Source: a virus. Taken from it: 64,000 nt of DNA. The stretch spans positions 62,001-126,000 of the IMG/VR virus record IMGVR_UViG_3300046534_001374. One strand, written 5' to 3'. How positions within the stretch are numbered: position 1 is the stretch's first letter; every line of letters begins with the position of its first letter. Shown here in pieces: positions 34,873 to 43,728 of this stretch. The translations under genes were made by a program, and so were the position numbers. Below the pieces are notes generated by a model. The model saw only the letters and a list, made by a program, of their open reading frames with translations. It ran no database searches and had not been told where the DNA came from.

Positions 34873-35910
34873 ATGAACGAACTACTAAAAAAGCTCAAAA
34901 AGAGCAACACAATTGAAGGTGCGGATACAATCAAAAACTCTAAGTTTTTTGTTGAGGAGTTCTATACGACAGGGGTTCCAGCTTTGGATATTGCTCTATC
35001 GGCTAGAGTAAAAGGTGGTGGATTCTCAAGAGGATCTTTGGTTATTGCGGGTAACTCCAAGACATTCAAAACATTGTTTATGCTAATCTTGGCCAAAGAA
35101 TATATGGATTCTTGTCCCGAATCCATCTTCATCTTTTTTGATGCAGAGTATGGTTGTAGTAGCGATACAATGGAGTCTGTGGGGATTGATACTTCGAGAG
35201 TATATCACAAGCCTATTATGTCCATCGAAGACCTTAAATTGGATATAGCAAAAACCCTTAAAGATCTTACCGAAGAAGATAAAGTATTCATCGGAATTGA
35301 TTCTTTAGGTCAGATTGCATCCAAAAAAGAAATGACTGATGCGGAAGACGGAAATGTTAAAGTGGATATGACCAGAGCAAAAGAGATTGGCTCTTTCTGG
35401 AGAATTATTAACCCGCACCTAAACGTTAAGAAAATCCCTCTAGTTGCTATCGCCAAAACTTATGAGACTCAGGAGTTGTATTCTAAGACCGTTATCGCAG
35501 GAGGTAAAGGTATGGAGCTTACACCGAACAACATTTGGGTAATCGGAAAGCAACAAGAAAAAGACGGAAAAGAATTCGTCGGGAGTAACTTCATAGTTAA
35601 CGTTCACAAAAGTCGCCTAACTAAAGAGAAATCAAAGTTTCCAATCAAAGTTACCTTTGAAGGTGGTCTGGATAAATATTCTTCGCTATTAGACATTGCA
35701 AGGGCAACTGGTCATGTTACTGTCCCGACACAGGGTTGGTATTCCAAAGATGGCGGTGAGACTAAACTAAGGAATAAGGATACCAATACTGCTGAATTCT
35801 GGGGTTCTATCATCGACGATGTAACATTCCAAAAAGCAGTCAAAGATCGTTATTCTTTGGGCAGTCTTAAAGGAGAACCTGTAGAGATTGAAGTAGAACA
35901 AGATGTGTAG
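34873..35910 (+). CDS. uvsX: UvsX, RecA-like recombinase
   Basis: 345 aa. Walker A GNSKTFKT at 60-67 has the 'S-K-x-F-K' form typical of T4 UvsX. Further hallmarks are 'FIFFDAEYG' (Walker-type Glu region), 'VFIGIDSLGQI' (Walker B) and a DNA-binding-loop region near 'TYETQELYSKTVIAGGKGMELTPN'. It forms filaments on single-stranded DNA for strand exchange and recombination-dependent replication. The next gene starts 8 bp inside its end. Confidence 0.92.
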   Translation: MNELLKKLKKSNTIEGADTIKNSKFFVEEFYTTGVPALDIALSARVKGGGFSRGSLVIAGNSKTFKTLFMLILAKEYMDSCPESIFIFFDAEYGCSSDTMESVGIDTSRVYHKPIMSIEDLKLDIAKTLKDLTEEDKVFIGIDSLGQIASKKEMTDAEDGNVKVDMTRAKEIGSFWRIINPHLNVKKIPLVAIAKTYETQELYSKTVIAGGKGMELTPNNIWVIGKQQEKDGKEFVGSNFIVNVHKSRLTKEKSKFPIKVTFEGGLDKYSSLLDIARATGHVTVPTQGWYSKDGGETKLRNKDTNTAEFWGSIIDDVTFQKAVKDRYSLGSLKGEPVEIEVEQDV

Positions 35911-36163
35911 TAAAGATGACAAATCTCTGGGGATTGATGTAGAAAATATTCAATCCCCAGAATCAAAACGTATGGAAGAACTTTCAGAGAAGCAAGAAGC
36001 TTTCCGAATAAAGTTTGAAAAGGCTAGGACCGATGGCGTGTTCCTTGATAGGGAATGTGATGAAGCAAAACCCAATACTGTCATAGATAGATTTGAAGAA
36101 GAGTGTCGTAAAAAGATAGAAATACTAGAAGAATATGAAAGACAGAAAAGAGAAAGAAATTAA
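35903..36163 (+). CDS. Small charged helical protein
   Basis: 86 aa, not recognised. From residue 22 it is almost all charged helix (EELSEKQEAFRIKFEKAR; EECRKKIEILEEYERQKRE). Its start overlaps uvsX, so it is likely co-translated. Confidence 0.5.
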   Translation: MCSKDDKSLGIDVENIQSPESKRMEELSEKQEAFRIKFEKARTDGVFLDRECDEAKPNTVIDRFEEECRKKIEILEEYERQKRERN

Positions 36164-36167
36164 CAAA

Positions 36168-37058
36168 ATGTTTGAACAGGTGTGTTTGGAATCGGGGGTG
36201 GTTGAGAAAGCACTGAAACCTGCTATTAAAATTACAGGAGGTCTGTTTCCGGTTCCGTTATCGGAGATATTAGGCATGGAGAGTTTTGAGTTTAAAATAT
36301 CGGAAAGTGATTACGAAGCTGATGTAAAACTAAAAGATATCATCAAAGATAATATGGTAAAAATGGAATTAACAGGGGGCGATTTTTTACCATACAACAT
36401 ATGCATACAGCCTGACACAATGATTGAAATGGGAGACCCAAATTCCGAGGAAACTGATGAATTAGGATTTTTCACGCACACACTTTCTACCAACATGAAC
36501 GTTGTTATTCGTGGTTGTAAATTAGCTAAGGGCTGGCGTGTTGACAATACGGAAGATGATTACACTATGCTACTTGTCAACACAGGCGAAAAACGAAGCG
36601 TTGAAAACTACTATAATGAGTATAACTGCCAAAAAAAGAACCACATAGAATCTATAGAAAATGTAAGATTTTTGGGTAAAGTTAAAAACTGGTTTGTTAA
36701 AACCTTTAGGAAAAATGTATGGACAAAAAAATTACATTTTCCCAAACCATATACACCACATATGGTAATATTGGATAGCATCAAAATGGATATTCATGAA
36801 GTGGAGGCAACCCTAGGCACTTTGGTTCTGAGGAAAAATACGAATGAAAACTCGGTTCATATTAATATGATTATGAATAATCCCGAAAAAAATAAAGCTA
36901 TAGAAACCGATGTCTTAGATGGTGTTTTTAATGAAGTCAACAAAGAGACGGATAGGCGTATTGCAGATGCGACCCAATTAATTGTTAATGCAAGAAAACG
37001 TCGGAATATTATCCATAATAGCTCCGAACATTTATATCAAAACTTAGTTGTATCGTAA
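36168..37058 (+). CDS. Hypothetical protein
   Basis: 296 aa from ATG at 36168; an ATG at 36135 would overlap the previous gene by 29 bp and remains possible. Not recognised. Residues 40-140 are beta-rich and acidic, residues 150-200 basic ('KKNHIESIENVRFLGKVKNWFVKTFRKN'), and the C-terminus helical. It lies between the UvsX group and the helicase. Confidence 0.5.
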   Translation: MFEQVCLESGVVEKALKPAIKITGGLFPVPLSEILGMESFEFKISESDYEADVKLKDIIKDNMVKMELTGGDFLPYNICIQPDTMIEMGDPNSEETDELGFFTHTLSTNMNVVIRGCKLAKGWRVDNTEDDYTMLLVNTGEKRSVENYYNEYNCQKKNHIESIENVRFLGKVKNWFVKTFRKNVWTKKLHFPKPYTPHMVILDSIKMDIHEVEATLGTLVLRKNTNENSVHINMIMNNPEKNKAIETDVLDGVFNEVNKETDRRIADATQLIVNARKRRNIIHNSSEHLYQNLVVS

Positions 37059-37075
37059 AAACAGAGGGGTATAAT
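37048..37075 (+). promoter_or_regulatory. Sigma70-like promoter, apparently leaderless
   Basis: TTGTAT, 16-bp spacer and TATAAT at 37070-37075. ATG of the helicase follows 7 nt later. The promoter overlaps the end of the upstream gene. Confidence 0.6.
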
Positions 37076-37082
37076 CATATTA

Positions 37083-38456
37083 ATGGAAGAGCTTAATTTA
37101 GGATACATAGAAAAGGCATTAGCATATTCGTCGATTTTCGGTAAGGACCGTGAGATTTTCTGTCCTGCTATTATCGAATTCGTCTCCAAAAAAACAATCA
37201 TTGATGAGAATAACTTTCTTGCACTAAACATAGCAAAGGAGTTTTTTCTAAAACATAACCAAGTTCCAAGTCCTGCGGAGATTAAACAATATCTCAAAAC
37301 GGAGGAGCAAAGGGATAGTTTCAGAGTTTTCTTGAAAGGGTATAAATCTTTTCAGAAGTCAAAATTTGATACAAAGATTTTATTAAATTCTGCTGAAGAG
37401 TTTTTCAGGCAGAGAATTATTCAAGGATTAATTGATGATGGATTCGCTAAAGGTATGGCGGGTGAACCTCTTGATATTGGAGAGGTTTACGGAGAGATGG
37501 AAAAGGCCATGTCAATCTATATGGTTGACGATCTTGGTCTACGATTGTTTGAGAAGACTGGTCGAGAAGACTACATTAGAGAGCTTAACGACGAAACTAA
37601 CCGCCTTCCAACAGGCTTTGCTTGGTTGGATCAGCAAATTGGAGGTGGGCTACTGGCAAAGGGTTCTGCGATGTATAACATTTGTGCTGCATCTAATATC
37701 GGTAAGTCCAACTTCATCAAGTCTCTTGCTTGCAACCTTTCAAAACAAGGTAAGAACTGCTTGGTTGTATCATTGGAGATGCCTCGTTATATTTACGCCG
37801 ATAGATTCGTAGCCGAATTGGCAGATGTGGCAATCTTTAATCTTAAAAGTGAATCTGAAAAGATTGGGCAGTTTCTAACTTCTGCTACCGATAAGGGTTA
37901 CGGGGATATTCTGATCAAAGACTTTGCAACTGGATCGCTAACACCCCAAGGATTGTCGGCATTCATCAAACGGGCCGAAAATCATTTAGGGATTAAGTTT
38001 GACTGTGTTTTTGTTGATTACCCTGAACTACTCAAACCAAGTAAGACATATACACAACACCATTTGTTGGTATCAAGCCTGTATGTTGAGACCCGAGCAC
38101 TATCATTCAACCACGGAATTCCCTTCGTTGTCGTATCACAGCTTAACAGAGCCGGATACGACACCGAAAAACCTAGCATGTCTAATCTAGGTAGCTCAAT
38201 TGGTATCGCCACTTGTTCCGATTTCTGTGGTTTCCTCTACGCAACTGATGACATGAAGGAGATTAACCAGTTTGGTTTCATTGTAGGTAAGAGCAGATTC
38301 GGTCCTGTAAATAAAGTTCACAGATTTAACACTGACCCCTTGACTTTAAAAATTTCCGAGTCTAGAATGCAGGAAGGAGATAGCATGTCTATCGAGCCTT
38401 TAGAGGATGAAACCGAAGAGGCGGAAGATTTCTTCGAGGATCTAATGAAAGACTAA
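37083..38456 (+). CDS. 41: gp41-like replicative DNA helicase (DnaB family)
   Basis: 457 aa (T4 gp41 is 475). N-terminal helical domain to about 150; RecA-like core from about 175 ('TGFAWLDQQIGGGL') with Walker A ASNIGKSN at 203-210, 'VVSLEMPRYIYADR', Walker B 'DCVFVDYPELL' and 'FVVVSQLNRAGYDTEKP'. The C-terminus is acidic. It unwinds the fork 5'-3' as a hexamer with primase. Confidence 0.92.
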   Translation: MEELNLGYIEKALAYSSIFGKDREIFCPAIIEFVSKKTIIDENNFLALNIAKEFFLKHNQVPSPAEIKQYLKTEEQRDSFRVFLKGYKSFQKSKFDTKILLNSAEEFFRQRIIQGLIDDGFAKGMAGEPLDIGEVYGEMEKAMSIYMVDDLGLRLFEKTGREDYIRELNDETNRLPTGFAWLDQQIGGGLLAKGSAMYNICAASNIGKSNFIKSLACNLSKQGKNCLVVSLEMPRYIYADRFVAELADVAIFNLKSESEKIGQFLTSATDKGYGDILIKDFATGSLTPQGLSAFIKRAENHLGIKFDCVFVDYPELLKPSKTYTQHHLLVSSLYVETRALSFNHGIPFVVVSQLNRAGYDTEKPSMSNLGSSIGIATCSDFCGFLYATDDMKEINQFGFIVGKSRFGPVNKVHRFNTDPLTLKISESRMQEGDSMSIEPLEDETEEAEDFFEDLMKD

Positions 38457-38457
38457 T

Positions 38458-39132
38458 ATGACTAATATGACTAATATGACTAATATGACAAAATTTTTTA
38501 ACCAAGGAAAAATTAGAGGCGGTAAGATGGACCACTATTATACCGATAACTTTAAGTTTGGTAAATTACCTGTAGACCTCGCAGGGCAATCACAAGAGGT
38601 TTTTCACAATCTAGTTGATGCAGAAATTGTCAAGAAAATGGTAGATGTAGTGGAAAGAGATAGAATCGACGCAACAATTTTATCACTACATAATGCAGAA
38701 TTATTAAACGAAAAAGATATGAACCAATACGAAAAACAGACAAAAACGATAGAACTCAATAAAGAGGATTTTGATAAAAAGATTGAACTGTATACGGCTC
38801 TTCTTGAGGAAGAACTAGATGACCAGACCAAGTTTTTCACAGAGACTCTGGAAGATAAACCAGACTCAACAAATTTTACTTTAGGTAAAAAGTTCCAGTA
38901 TTTGGACAACGAGTTTATTATAATTTCTGTGACGCACACAAGCGAATACATCTACCCTAGCGAAGAATTTAAAACTAAGGTTGTTTCTGAGATTGGTTTA
39001 GATCAATATAATCTTCTACAAATAGGCCGAAACTACAGATACGAGTATGCCGTTATTGCTGAATATTTTTTCGGCGGATTCCGAACAAAGACATTTAGTT
39101 TTGATCTGTTAGATGCCTTGGGTATTTACTAG
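38458..39132 (+). CDS. Hypothetical protein with tandem start codons
   Basis: 224 aa, not recognised. The 5' end is a 9-bp unit (ATGACTAAT) repeated three times and then ATGACAAAA, giving MTNMTNMTNMTK with four in-frame ATGs. The rest is helical and acidic (about 60-145), then beta-rich with 'FIIISVTHTSEYIYPSEEF'. It follows helicase by 1 bp. Confidence 0.5.
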   Translation: MTNMTNMTNMTKFFNQGKIRGGKMDHYYTDNFKFGKLPVDLAGQSQEVFHNLVDAEIVKKMVDVVERDRIDATILSLHNAELLNEKDMNQYEKQTKTIELNKEDFDKKIELYTALLEEELDDQTKFFTETLEDKPDSTNFTLGKKFQYLDNEFIIISVTHTSEYIYPSEEFKTKVVSEIGLDQYNLLQIGRNYRYEYAVIAEYFFGGFRTKTFSFDLLDALGIY

Positions 39133-39160
39133 TTGAAAAAATAAGTTATTCTAATAAATA
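39133..39160 (+). promoter_or_regulatory. Sigma70-like promoter, apparently leaderless
   Basis: TTGAAA, 16-bp spacer, TAAATA; ATG of the next gene is 5 nt after the -10 element. It begins right after the upstream stop codon. Confidence 0.5.
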
Positions 39161-39165
39161 TCTGA

Positions 39166-39456
39166 ATGAACTTATTCGATCAACACGATTCCCTTAGAAA
39201 CTCACATGAAAAAATTTCTGATAGGGAGAACAACAAGAACTTCATTCACATGGTCACCCTTACGTCTCTTTTGAATAAAGTTTTCTATTCTCCCGTTTCG
39301 TTCTTGATTGAATATATTGAAAATGCTAATCTTCAATTGTTGATTGAACAACACACGGGGTATAATAGATATAATTTTATCATTCAATTCATTAGGAATT
39401 TTCCAAATGTGTCTAAATCTAGAAGACTAAAGAAAGTAGTAGACAACAACAAATAA
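39166..39456 (+). CDS. Hypothetical protein
   Basis: 96 aa, not recognised. Mostly helical, with basic C-terminus (SKSRRLKKVVDNNK). It begins a small unit of genes between helicase and SSB; the 1 bp gap to the next gene suggests an operon. Confidence 0.45.
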   Translation: MNLFDQHDSLRNSHEKISDRENNKNFIHMVTLTSLLNKVFYSPVSFLIEYIENANLQLLIEQHTGYNRYNFIIQFIRNFPNVSKSRRLKKVVDNNK

Positions 39457-39457
39457 T

Positions 39458-39748
39458 ATGAAAAAACAAACCCCCTTATTGACAATCGATGCGGTAGAAA
39501 TACCCGAGGCACATGGCCAATTTGCAAAGGCGATTGCAGCATTAGCAGACAACTATGGTATGGATAGTTTTACTATGACATACAGACCTAATTTTGAAAA
39601 TAGGCTAGGGTATGATGTTAGTGGTGATTTAAAGATTTATTATTCATCGGTTGACGGTAGAGGTAGACCCGAAAGAACTCTAAAAATAGAATGCGACACC
39701 AAAACAACATCATCGATTATCTCAGAAAGAGGTGTTTATAGCCAATAA
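39458..39748 (+). CDS. Hypothetical protein
   Basis: 96 aa, not recognised. A helix (GQFAKAIAALADNYG) is followed by beta strands with 'SGDLKIYYSSVDGRGRPERTL'. In the T4 layout this interval holds accessory replication genes, but no family match is claimed. Confidence 0.45.
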   Translation: MKKQTPLLTIDAVEIPEAHGQFAKAIAALADNYGMDSFTMTYRPNFENRLGYDVSGDLKIYYSSVDGRGRPERTLKIECDTKTTSSIISERGVYSQ

Positions 39749-39755
39749 ACAAAAC

Positions 39756-40424
39756 ATGGATAACGTTTCAACGGAAGTAAAAGAGTTGTATAACTTACAT
39801 CTCCATACATCACGGACATTCAGAAGAAAGCCATTCAGGGCTAGGAAGAAGTTTGAGGACTTTGAAGAAGATCCAAGATATCCACACTACCTTTTTCTAA
39901 CGAAGTGGTTCAGGAAGCATTCTGACATCAACAGGCAGATGTTCTTCGAGGCTACTCTGTATTTCCACAAGGAAGAAGAGTTTATCCATATCAAAGAGTA
40001 TGCAACCAAGTCACAGGCACTAACAAACTACGTACAGTATTGTAAAATTATAGATGGTTTAGATCTTGACAATCCTAAGTCTTTAAGGTTCTGTATGGAG
40101 TCGTATAAGTTTATCAGGAAATTCTGCAAAGAGAAGGGGGTTAAACTATCGGAGTATTTAGAGTATCGCGAAGCGGGTTGCCAACCTCATTTCTGGATTC
40201 ATATAAAAGGACATAATATTTGTAGATATTCGTTGTTTCCATTTCCAGACTATGATACAAAATTGAAGAGGTTATACCGAGAGCAAGAGTTGTGGGGAAT
40301 GTATTTAGGTAGTGGAGATTTCTCACCCTTCTTTTTCAAACAAAGATATGATGCGTCAAAAAAGTATAAGAAACTATCAAAAGAAATCAAATTAAAAGTT
40401 GAAAACACACCACCCACAAGCTAG
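39756..40424 (+). CDS. Basic helical protein between helicase and SSB, possible replication accessory factor
   Basis: 222 aa from ATG at 39756; the longer GTG start would overlap the previous gene. Basic, aromatic and helical throughout ('HYLFLTKWFRKHSDINRQMFF', 'SLRFCMESYKFIRKFCKEKG'). Size and charge resemble the T4 helicase loader gp59 (217 aa), which lies next to gp32 in T4, but I see no decisive sequence match. The call rests on position and composition. Confidence 0.45.
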   Translation: MDNVSTEVKELYNLHLHTSRTFRRKPFRARKKFEDFEEDPRYPHYLFLTKWFRKHSDINRQMFFEATLYFHKEEEFIHIKEYATKSQALTNYVQYCKIIDGLDLDNPKSLRFCMESYKFIRKFCKEKGVKLSEYLEYREAGCQPHFWIHIKGHNICRYSLFPFPDYDTKLKRLYREQELWGMYLGSGDFSPFFFKQRYDASKKYKKLSKEIKLKVENTPPTS

Positions 40425-40427
40425 TAT
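40399..40427 (+). promoter_or_regulatory. Sigma70-like promoter, apparently leaderless
   Basis: TTGAAA, 17-bp spacer, TAGTAT; ATG at 40434 is 6 nt after the -10 element. It overlaps the 3' end of the upstream gene. Confidence 0.55.
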
Positions 40428-40433
40428 AAAGAT

Positions 40434-40796
40434 ATGAACGAAGACACATACATCGAATCAGAATGGTTCCCAAACTCCACTGAAAATAGTGATGAAATTT
40501 CAGCTTATAAGACCTTTAATTTAATAATTAAAGGTCAGCAATTTGAACTAACTGAAGACGAGGTCGAAACCTTGATTCAAGAACTTCAAAATGCGGTATC
40601 GAGAAATAAACCCGAAGAAGAAAAGCCCGAAATTGACATCGAAACTTTATTCGAGCCGTTTATTAAAACGGCCAAAGAAGCTAGACATAACCAAGATAAA
40701 GCGAAAGATATCTGGCAGGACTTCCCTACCAATATTCCTGAATTTTGGTGTGGGGTAGGGACTAAAACAAAACAAAACAAAACAAAACAAAACTAA
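40434..40796 (+). CDS. Hypothetical protein ending in a microsatellite-encoded tail
   Basis: 120 aa, not recognised. Acidic helical body (residues 25-105). The last 11 residues (TKTKQNKTKQN) come from a 5-bp repeat at 40765-40794. It lies directly upstream of the SSB gene. Confidence 0.5.
   Translation: MNEDTYIESEWFPNSTENSDEISAYKTFNLIIKGQQFELTEDEVETLIQELQNAVSRNKPEEEKPEIDIETLFEPFIKTAKEARHNQDKAKDIWQDFPTNIPEFWCGVGTKTKQNKTKQN
40765..40794 (+). repeat. Six tandem AAAAC units
   Basis: 30 bp made of AAAAC x6 at the end of the upstream coding region, followed by a stop codon. The unit length is not a multiple of three, so a change in copy number would shift the reading frame. Confidence 0.95.
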
Positions 40797-40802
40797 ATTA
40801 AT

Positions 40803-41768
40803 ATGAAAAAAGACGAACTAGACGCATTATTTGCGGAAGCAGAAGCAAAAACCGACAAGATTGATGATCAATCGAAAAGTAAAAAATCTCGCGATGTGAG
40901 ATTACTTGACTGTAATAAACCCAAAACGGTTCTATTCAGAATGTTTATGGATACCAAAGGTAAGGTTCTGAACCTTCCCTACAATTTCAACTCTTTCAAG
41001 TCACCTATTGATGGTAAGAATGTTCCTCTCGGAATTTCTAGAACTCTCTGGGATGGTGAGCCGGATTATATCAAAAAGTTTCAGACTGAACTATGGGGCA
41101 ACGGGCAGAACGACCTAGCGAAACTCCTTTACCCAAAAGAGAGAAGTAGAGTTAATATTTTCTGTCTTAGTGATTCCTCAGACGAGGCAGCAGAAAAGAC
41201 TTTCAAGGTTTGGGAATACAGCAATAAACCGGTAGATGCCGAAAGACCAAGAACGGGTTCTCCCTTTAATAAGTTCCTTAAAGAAATCTTTGACGATCCC
41301 GAAAACGAGGTCACCAAACGTCAACTATTTTCACTAGATTTTTCTGGAGTTACTATTAAAATGGTTATCACCAAAGGGGACGATCCTTGGCCCGAGTTCA
41401 AATTCTCTATATATACAGGAAAGAAGGACGACTTCTTTAAGAAGATTACACCAGAAAAGGCAGGTATTCTTCAAAAAGAGAAGGGTTCCGATCTTCTGTC
41501 TATGTTGGAACAGCCCAAGATTGATGCAGAGCTGGATAAGATTCTTAAGACAAGGCTTCTCGGTGTTTCGGTAGGTGCCCAAACTTCAGCCAGAACAGAA
41601 GCTCCTGTAGGTTTCGATGATGACGAGGATGATGATGACATCCCGATGTCCCACGGCTCGTCGGAAGACACAGTGAGCGAATCGTCCGAAACTTCTTCGA
41701 AGGGTAATGAATCTGATGATGCAGAATTCGATAATCTGATGAAAGAATTCGATATGGAGGATGAATAA
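40803..41768 (+). CDS. 32: gp32-like single-stranded DNA-binding protein
   Basis: 321 aa (T4 gp32 is 301). Basic N-terminus with 'KSKKSRDVRLLD', a core with 'FNSFKSPIDGKNVPLGISRTLWDG' and 'SRVNIFCLSDSSDEAAEKTFKVWEYSN' as in gp32 family OB folds, and a long Asp/Glu/Ser C-terminal tail (about 265-321) for protein contacts. The His/Cys zinc cluster of T4 gp32 is not visible; only two Cys are present. It coats single-stranded DNA at the fork. Confidence 0.85.
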   Translation: MKKDELDALFAEAEAKTDKIDDQSKSKKSRDVRLLDCNKPKTVLFRMFMDTKGKVLNLPYNFNSFKSPIDGKNVPLGISRTLWDGEPDYIKKFQTELWGNGQNDLAKLLYPKERSRVNIFCLSDSSDEAAEKTFKVWEYSNKPVDAERPRTGSPFNKFLKEIFDDPENEVTKRQLFSLDFSGVTIKMVITKGDDPWPEFKFSIYTGKKDDFFKKITPEKAGILQKEKGSDLLSMLEQPKIDAELDKILKTRLLGVSVGAQTSARTEAPVGFDDDEDDDDIPMSHGSSEDTVSESSETSSKGNESDDAEFDNLMKEFDMEDE

Positions 41769-41776
41769 TTAGGGCT

Positions 41777-42217
41777 ATGTCACAAACACCTGAAGAATTA
41801 GAAATTTTGGCGGGGATGGTCGATCATATTAATATATTCGACAATCAATTAAATCGTCAAATGGAAAAAGCGCCAACCGTTGACAGTCGAGTTGAATCAA
41901 ATCGAATTGATAAGAGACAAGCTCTAACCCAGCTTGCTCGACATGGTAGACCTGATGCCCACAGTGAAGGAAGTGGTGATAAGGTTCCGCTATATCAACC
42001 AAATGCCAATGATGGTTTTGGTGATATGGCAGAATTTCCTGCAACTACACACCAAGCCCAACAAATACGGAAACAACACCCTTCACAGCAACAGTTTGTT
42101 GAATCTACATCTCTATTACCTCCGAGTATTTTAACTAGTATTTTGAGGAAATTGATTTCGATTGAAACTTCTGTTAACAAATTAGTTGAAAAACAAAAAA
42201 CTACTGATAACATTTAA
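41777..42217 (+). CDS. Hypothetical protein between SSB and clamp
   Basis: 146 aa, not recognised. Helical ends flank a polar, Gln/His-rich middle (QQIRKQHPSQQQF), and the C-terminus is a helix (ILRKLISIETSVNKLVEK). ATG has a TAATTA start signal 5 nt upstream. Confidence 0.5.
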   Translation: MSQTPEELEILAGMVDHINIFDNQLNRQMEKAPTVDSRVESNRIDKRQALTQLARHGRPDAHSEGSGDKVPLYQPNANDGFGDMAEFPATTHQAQQIRKQHPSQQQFVESTSLLPPSILTSILRKLISIETSVNKLVEKQKTTDNI

Positions 42218-42220
42218 TAC

Positions 42221-42961
42221 ATGAGTAAAAAGATTATGGTCAATCGAAAAGAATTCGAAAAGAATTTTTTAGAAGCCATAAAGTCTTTTGTTCCCAAGTG
42301 CGAGTTCTTCCCCATCTATATGATTAGGGGAAAACTCGTTACTTTTTGTGCCAATAGGCAAGAAAACGGGACACTGGCTTTATATTTAGAACACACACCA
42401 CTTCACCACAATTTGGATGAGGGTGACGTAATTTACATCAAAGACCCTCAGAAGCTACTCAGTGCGGTTAAAATGCTAAGTGACGAACGTATCCTGCTTA
42501 AGATTATAGATCACCAGATTGTATGTAAAACTGATGATTTTCAGTTCACATTCACTTTATATGATCCTATTCTAGCCAAGAGAGATAAAACTTTCTGGAA
42601 ACCTGAGAAGTTTAATAGTATTAAAAAATCATTTAAGGTAGGAGTTCTTTTGGAAAAGGATTTGATTGCTAAGATTAAGACTGCTTGCAACGTGGTTGAT
42701 ATCGATACAGTTACTATCGAAAACAAAGATGATGAAATGTTATTAACCGTAGGGAGCAGTAAGGCTAACTCGGTGAGCACCAAACTCCCCTATATCGATC
42801 ACTTCTCAGAACATAGTAAGTTCATCAAGAATATTTTCCATTATGTTGGTAAGTCTGATGCAACCCTTTATGAAACTGAAGACGAGAAAGTAATTGGATT
42901 CAGAGAAGAGAATGAAACTAATGTAAAATATTACATCGTAACCAAAACTAAGAATGCATAA
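42221..42961 (+). CDS. 45: Probable sliding clamp (gp45-like)
   Basis: 246 aa (T4 gp45 is 228). Two similar-length halves, each helix then strands. 'YIKDPQKLLSAVKMLSDERILLKIIDHQIVCK' matches the pattern of clamp proteins, where a helix leads into paired strands. The position next to SSB and in the polymerase block fits. The clamp tethers polymerase and, with gp55, activates late transcription. Sequence similarity is weak, so this is a fold- and context-based call. Confidence 0.55.
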   Translation: MSKKIMVNRKEFEKNFLEAIKSFVPKCEFFPIYMIRGKLVTFCANRQENGTLALYLEHTPLHHNLDEGDVIYIKDPQKLLSAVKMLSDERILLKIIDHQIVCKTDDFQFTFTLYDPILAKRDKTFWKPEKFNSIKKSFKVGVLLEKDLIAKIKTACNVVDIDTVTIENKDDEMLLTVGSSKANSVSTKLPYIDHFSEHSKFIKNIFHYVGKSDATLYETEDEKVIGFREENETNVKYYIVTKTKNA

Positions 42962-43220
42962 TTTGGAAAAAGAAATATTGGAATTTGCCACAAACAACTG
43001 GGGTGAAAAAGATCTATGTGGTATCGGTCTGAAGCTAGGTGAGGAATGCGGAGAAATCCAAGGTGCTATAGTTAAGATTCCTGAAGGTAGAGCAACAGAA
43101 CAAGATCTCAAAGATGAGATTGGTGATTCTTTGATTGTGCTTTCACAACTAGCAGCCAAGATGGACACTACTTTGGATGAATTGAGATTTGGTCGTTTGA
43201 AAACTATAGTGGAACGTTAA
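42954..43220 (+). CDS. MazG-like nucleotide pyrophosphohydrolase
   Basis: 88 aa. 'GLKLGEECGEIQGAI' provides the E-x-x-E pair and 'DLKDEIGDSLIVLSQLA' the E-x-x-D of the MazG-like four-helix fold. Such enzymes hydrolyse NTPs or alarmone-like substrates to the monophosphate. The start overlaps the clamp gene by 8 bp. Confidence 0.75.
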   Translation: MHNLEKEILEFATNNWGEKDLCGIGLKLGEECGEIQGAIVKIPEGRATEQDLKDEIGDSLIVLSQLAAKMDTTLDELRFGRLKTIVER

Positions 43221-43224
43221 AGTA

Positions 43225-43728
43225 ATGGGTAAAATCGAATCAAACATCACCCGACTTTCTTATATGTTAAAACGTTTAAGGGGTTCTGGATACAAAGCAG
43301 ATAAACTTATAGGTAACAGTGACCCAAGAAGCTTGGAGATTGATTTCGAAAAGTTTTTGGATAAGGTCTTTCCTGAAGAGAGGCCGTTCTATAATAAAGA
43401 TATTAAAACCGTTCTAAAAGAGTTTAGAACTGAATTTCTTAGATATACTTATTTGACAAATAGCTATACCGAATTTGATTCTAGGAAGTGGACGATCATT
43501 ATCGATGGTGGTAGAGGGAATGTTTTTTTAACTTTCTTCGAAAATTCAAAAGATGTAGACGAAAAGTATGAAAGCTTTGGTAGTGATTACTTTGAGATAT
43601 ATGACGGCGATCAATATGTCAAACCTATCAGAAAAAAGTTAAACACTCATTCATTTGAAGTAATAGTTAAGGAATTAAATGCACTTGGTATCCTAAATAA
43701 ATTCGCTAACTATAGTAATGGAGAATGA
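43225..43728 (+). CDS. Hypothetical protein
   Basis: 167 aa, not recognised. Basic N-terminus, then alpha/beta with 'KWTIIIDGGRGNVFLTFFENS' and a helical C-terminus. The last gene of the block starts 11 bp inside its 3' end. Confidence 0.5.
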   Translation: MGKIESNITRLSYMLKRLRGSGYKADKLIGNSDPRSLEIDFEKFLDKVFPEERPFYNKDIKTVLKEFRTEFLRYTYLTNSYTEFDSRKWTIIIDGGRGNVFLTFFENSKDVDEKYESFGSDYFEIYDGDQYVKPIRKKLNTHSFEVIVKELNALGILNKFANYSNGE

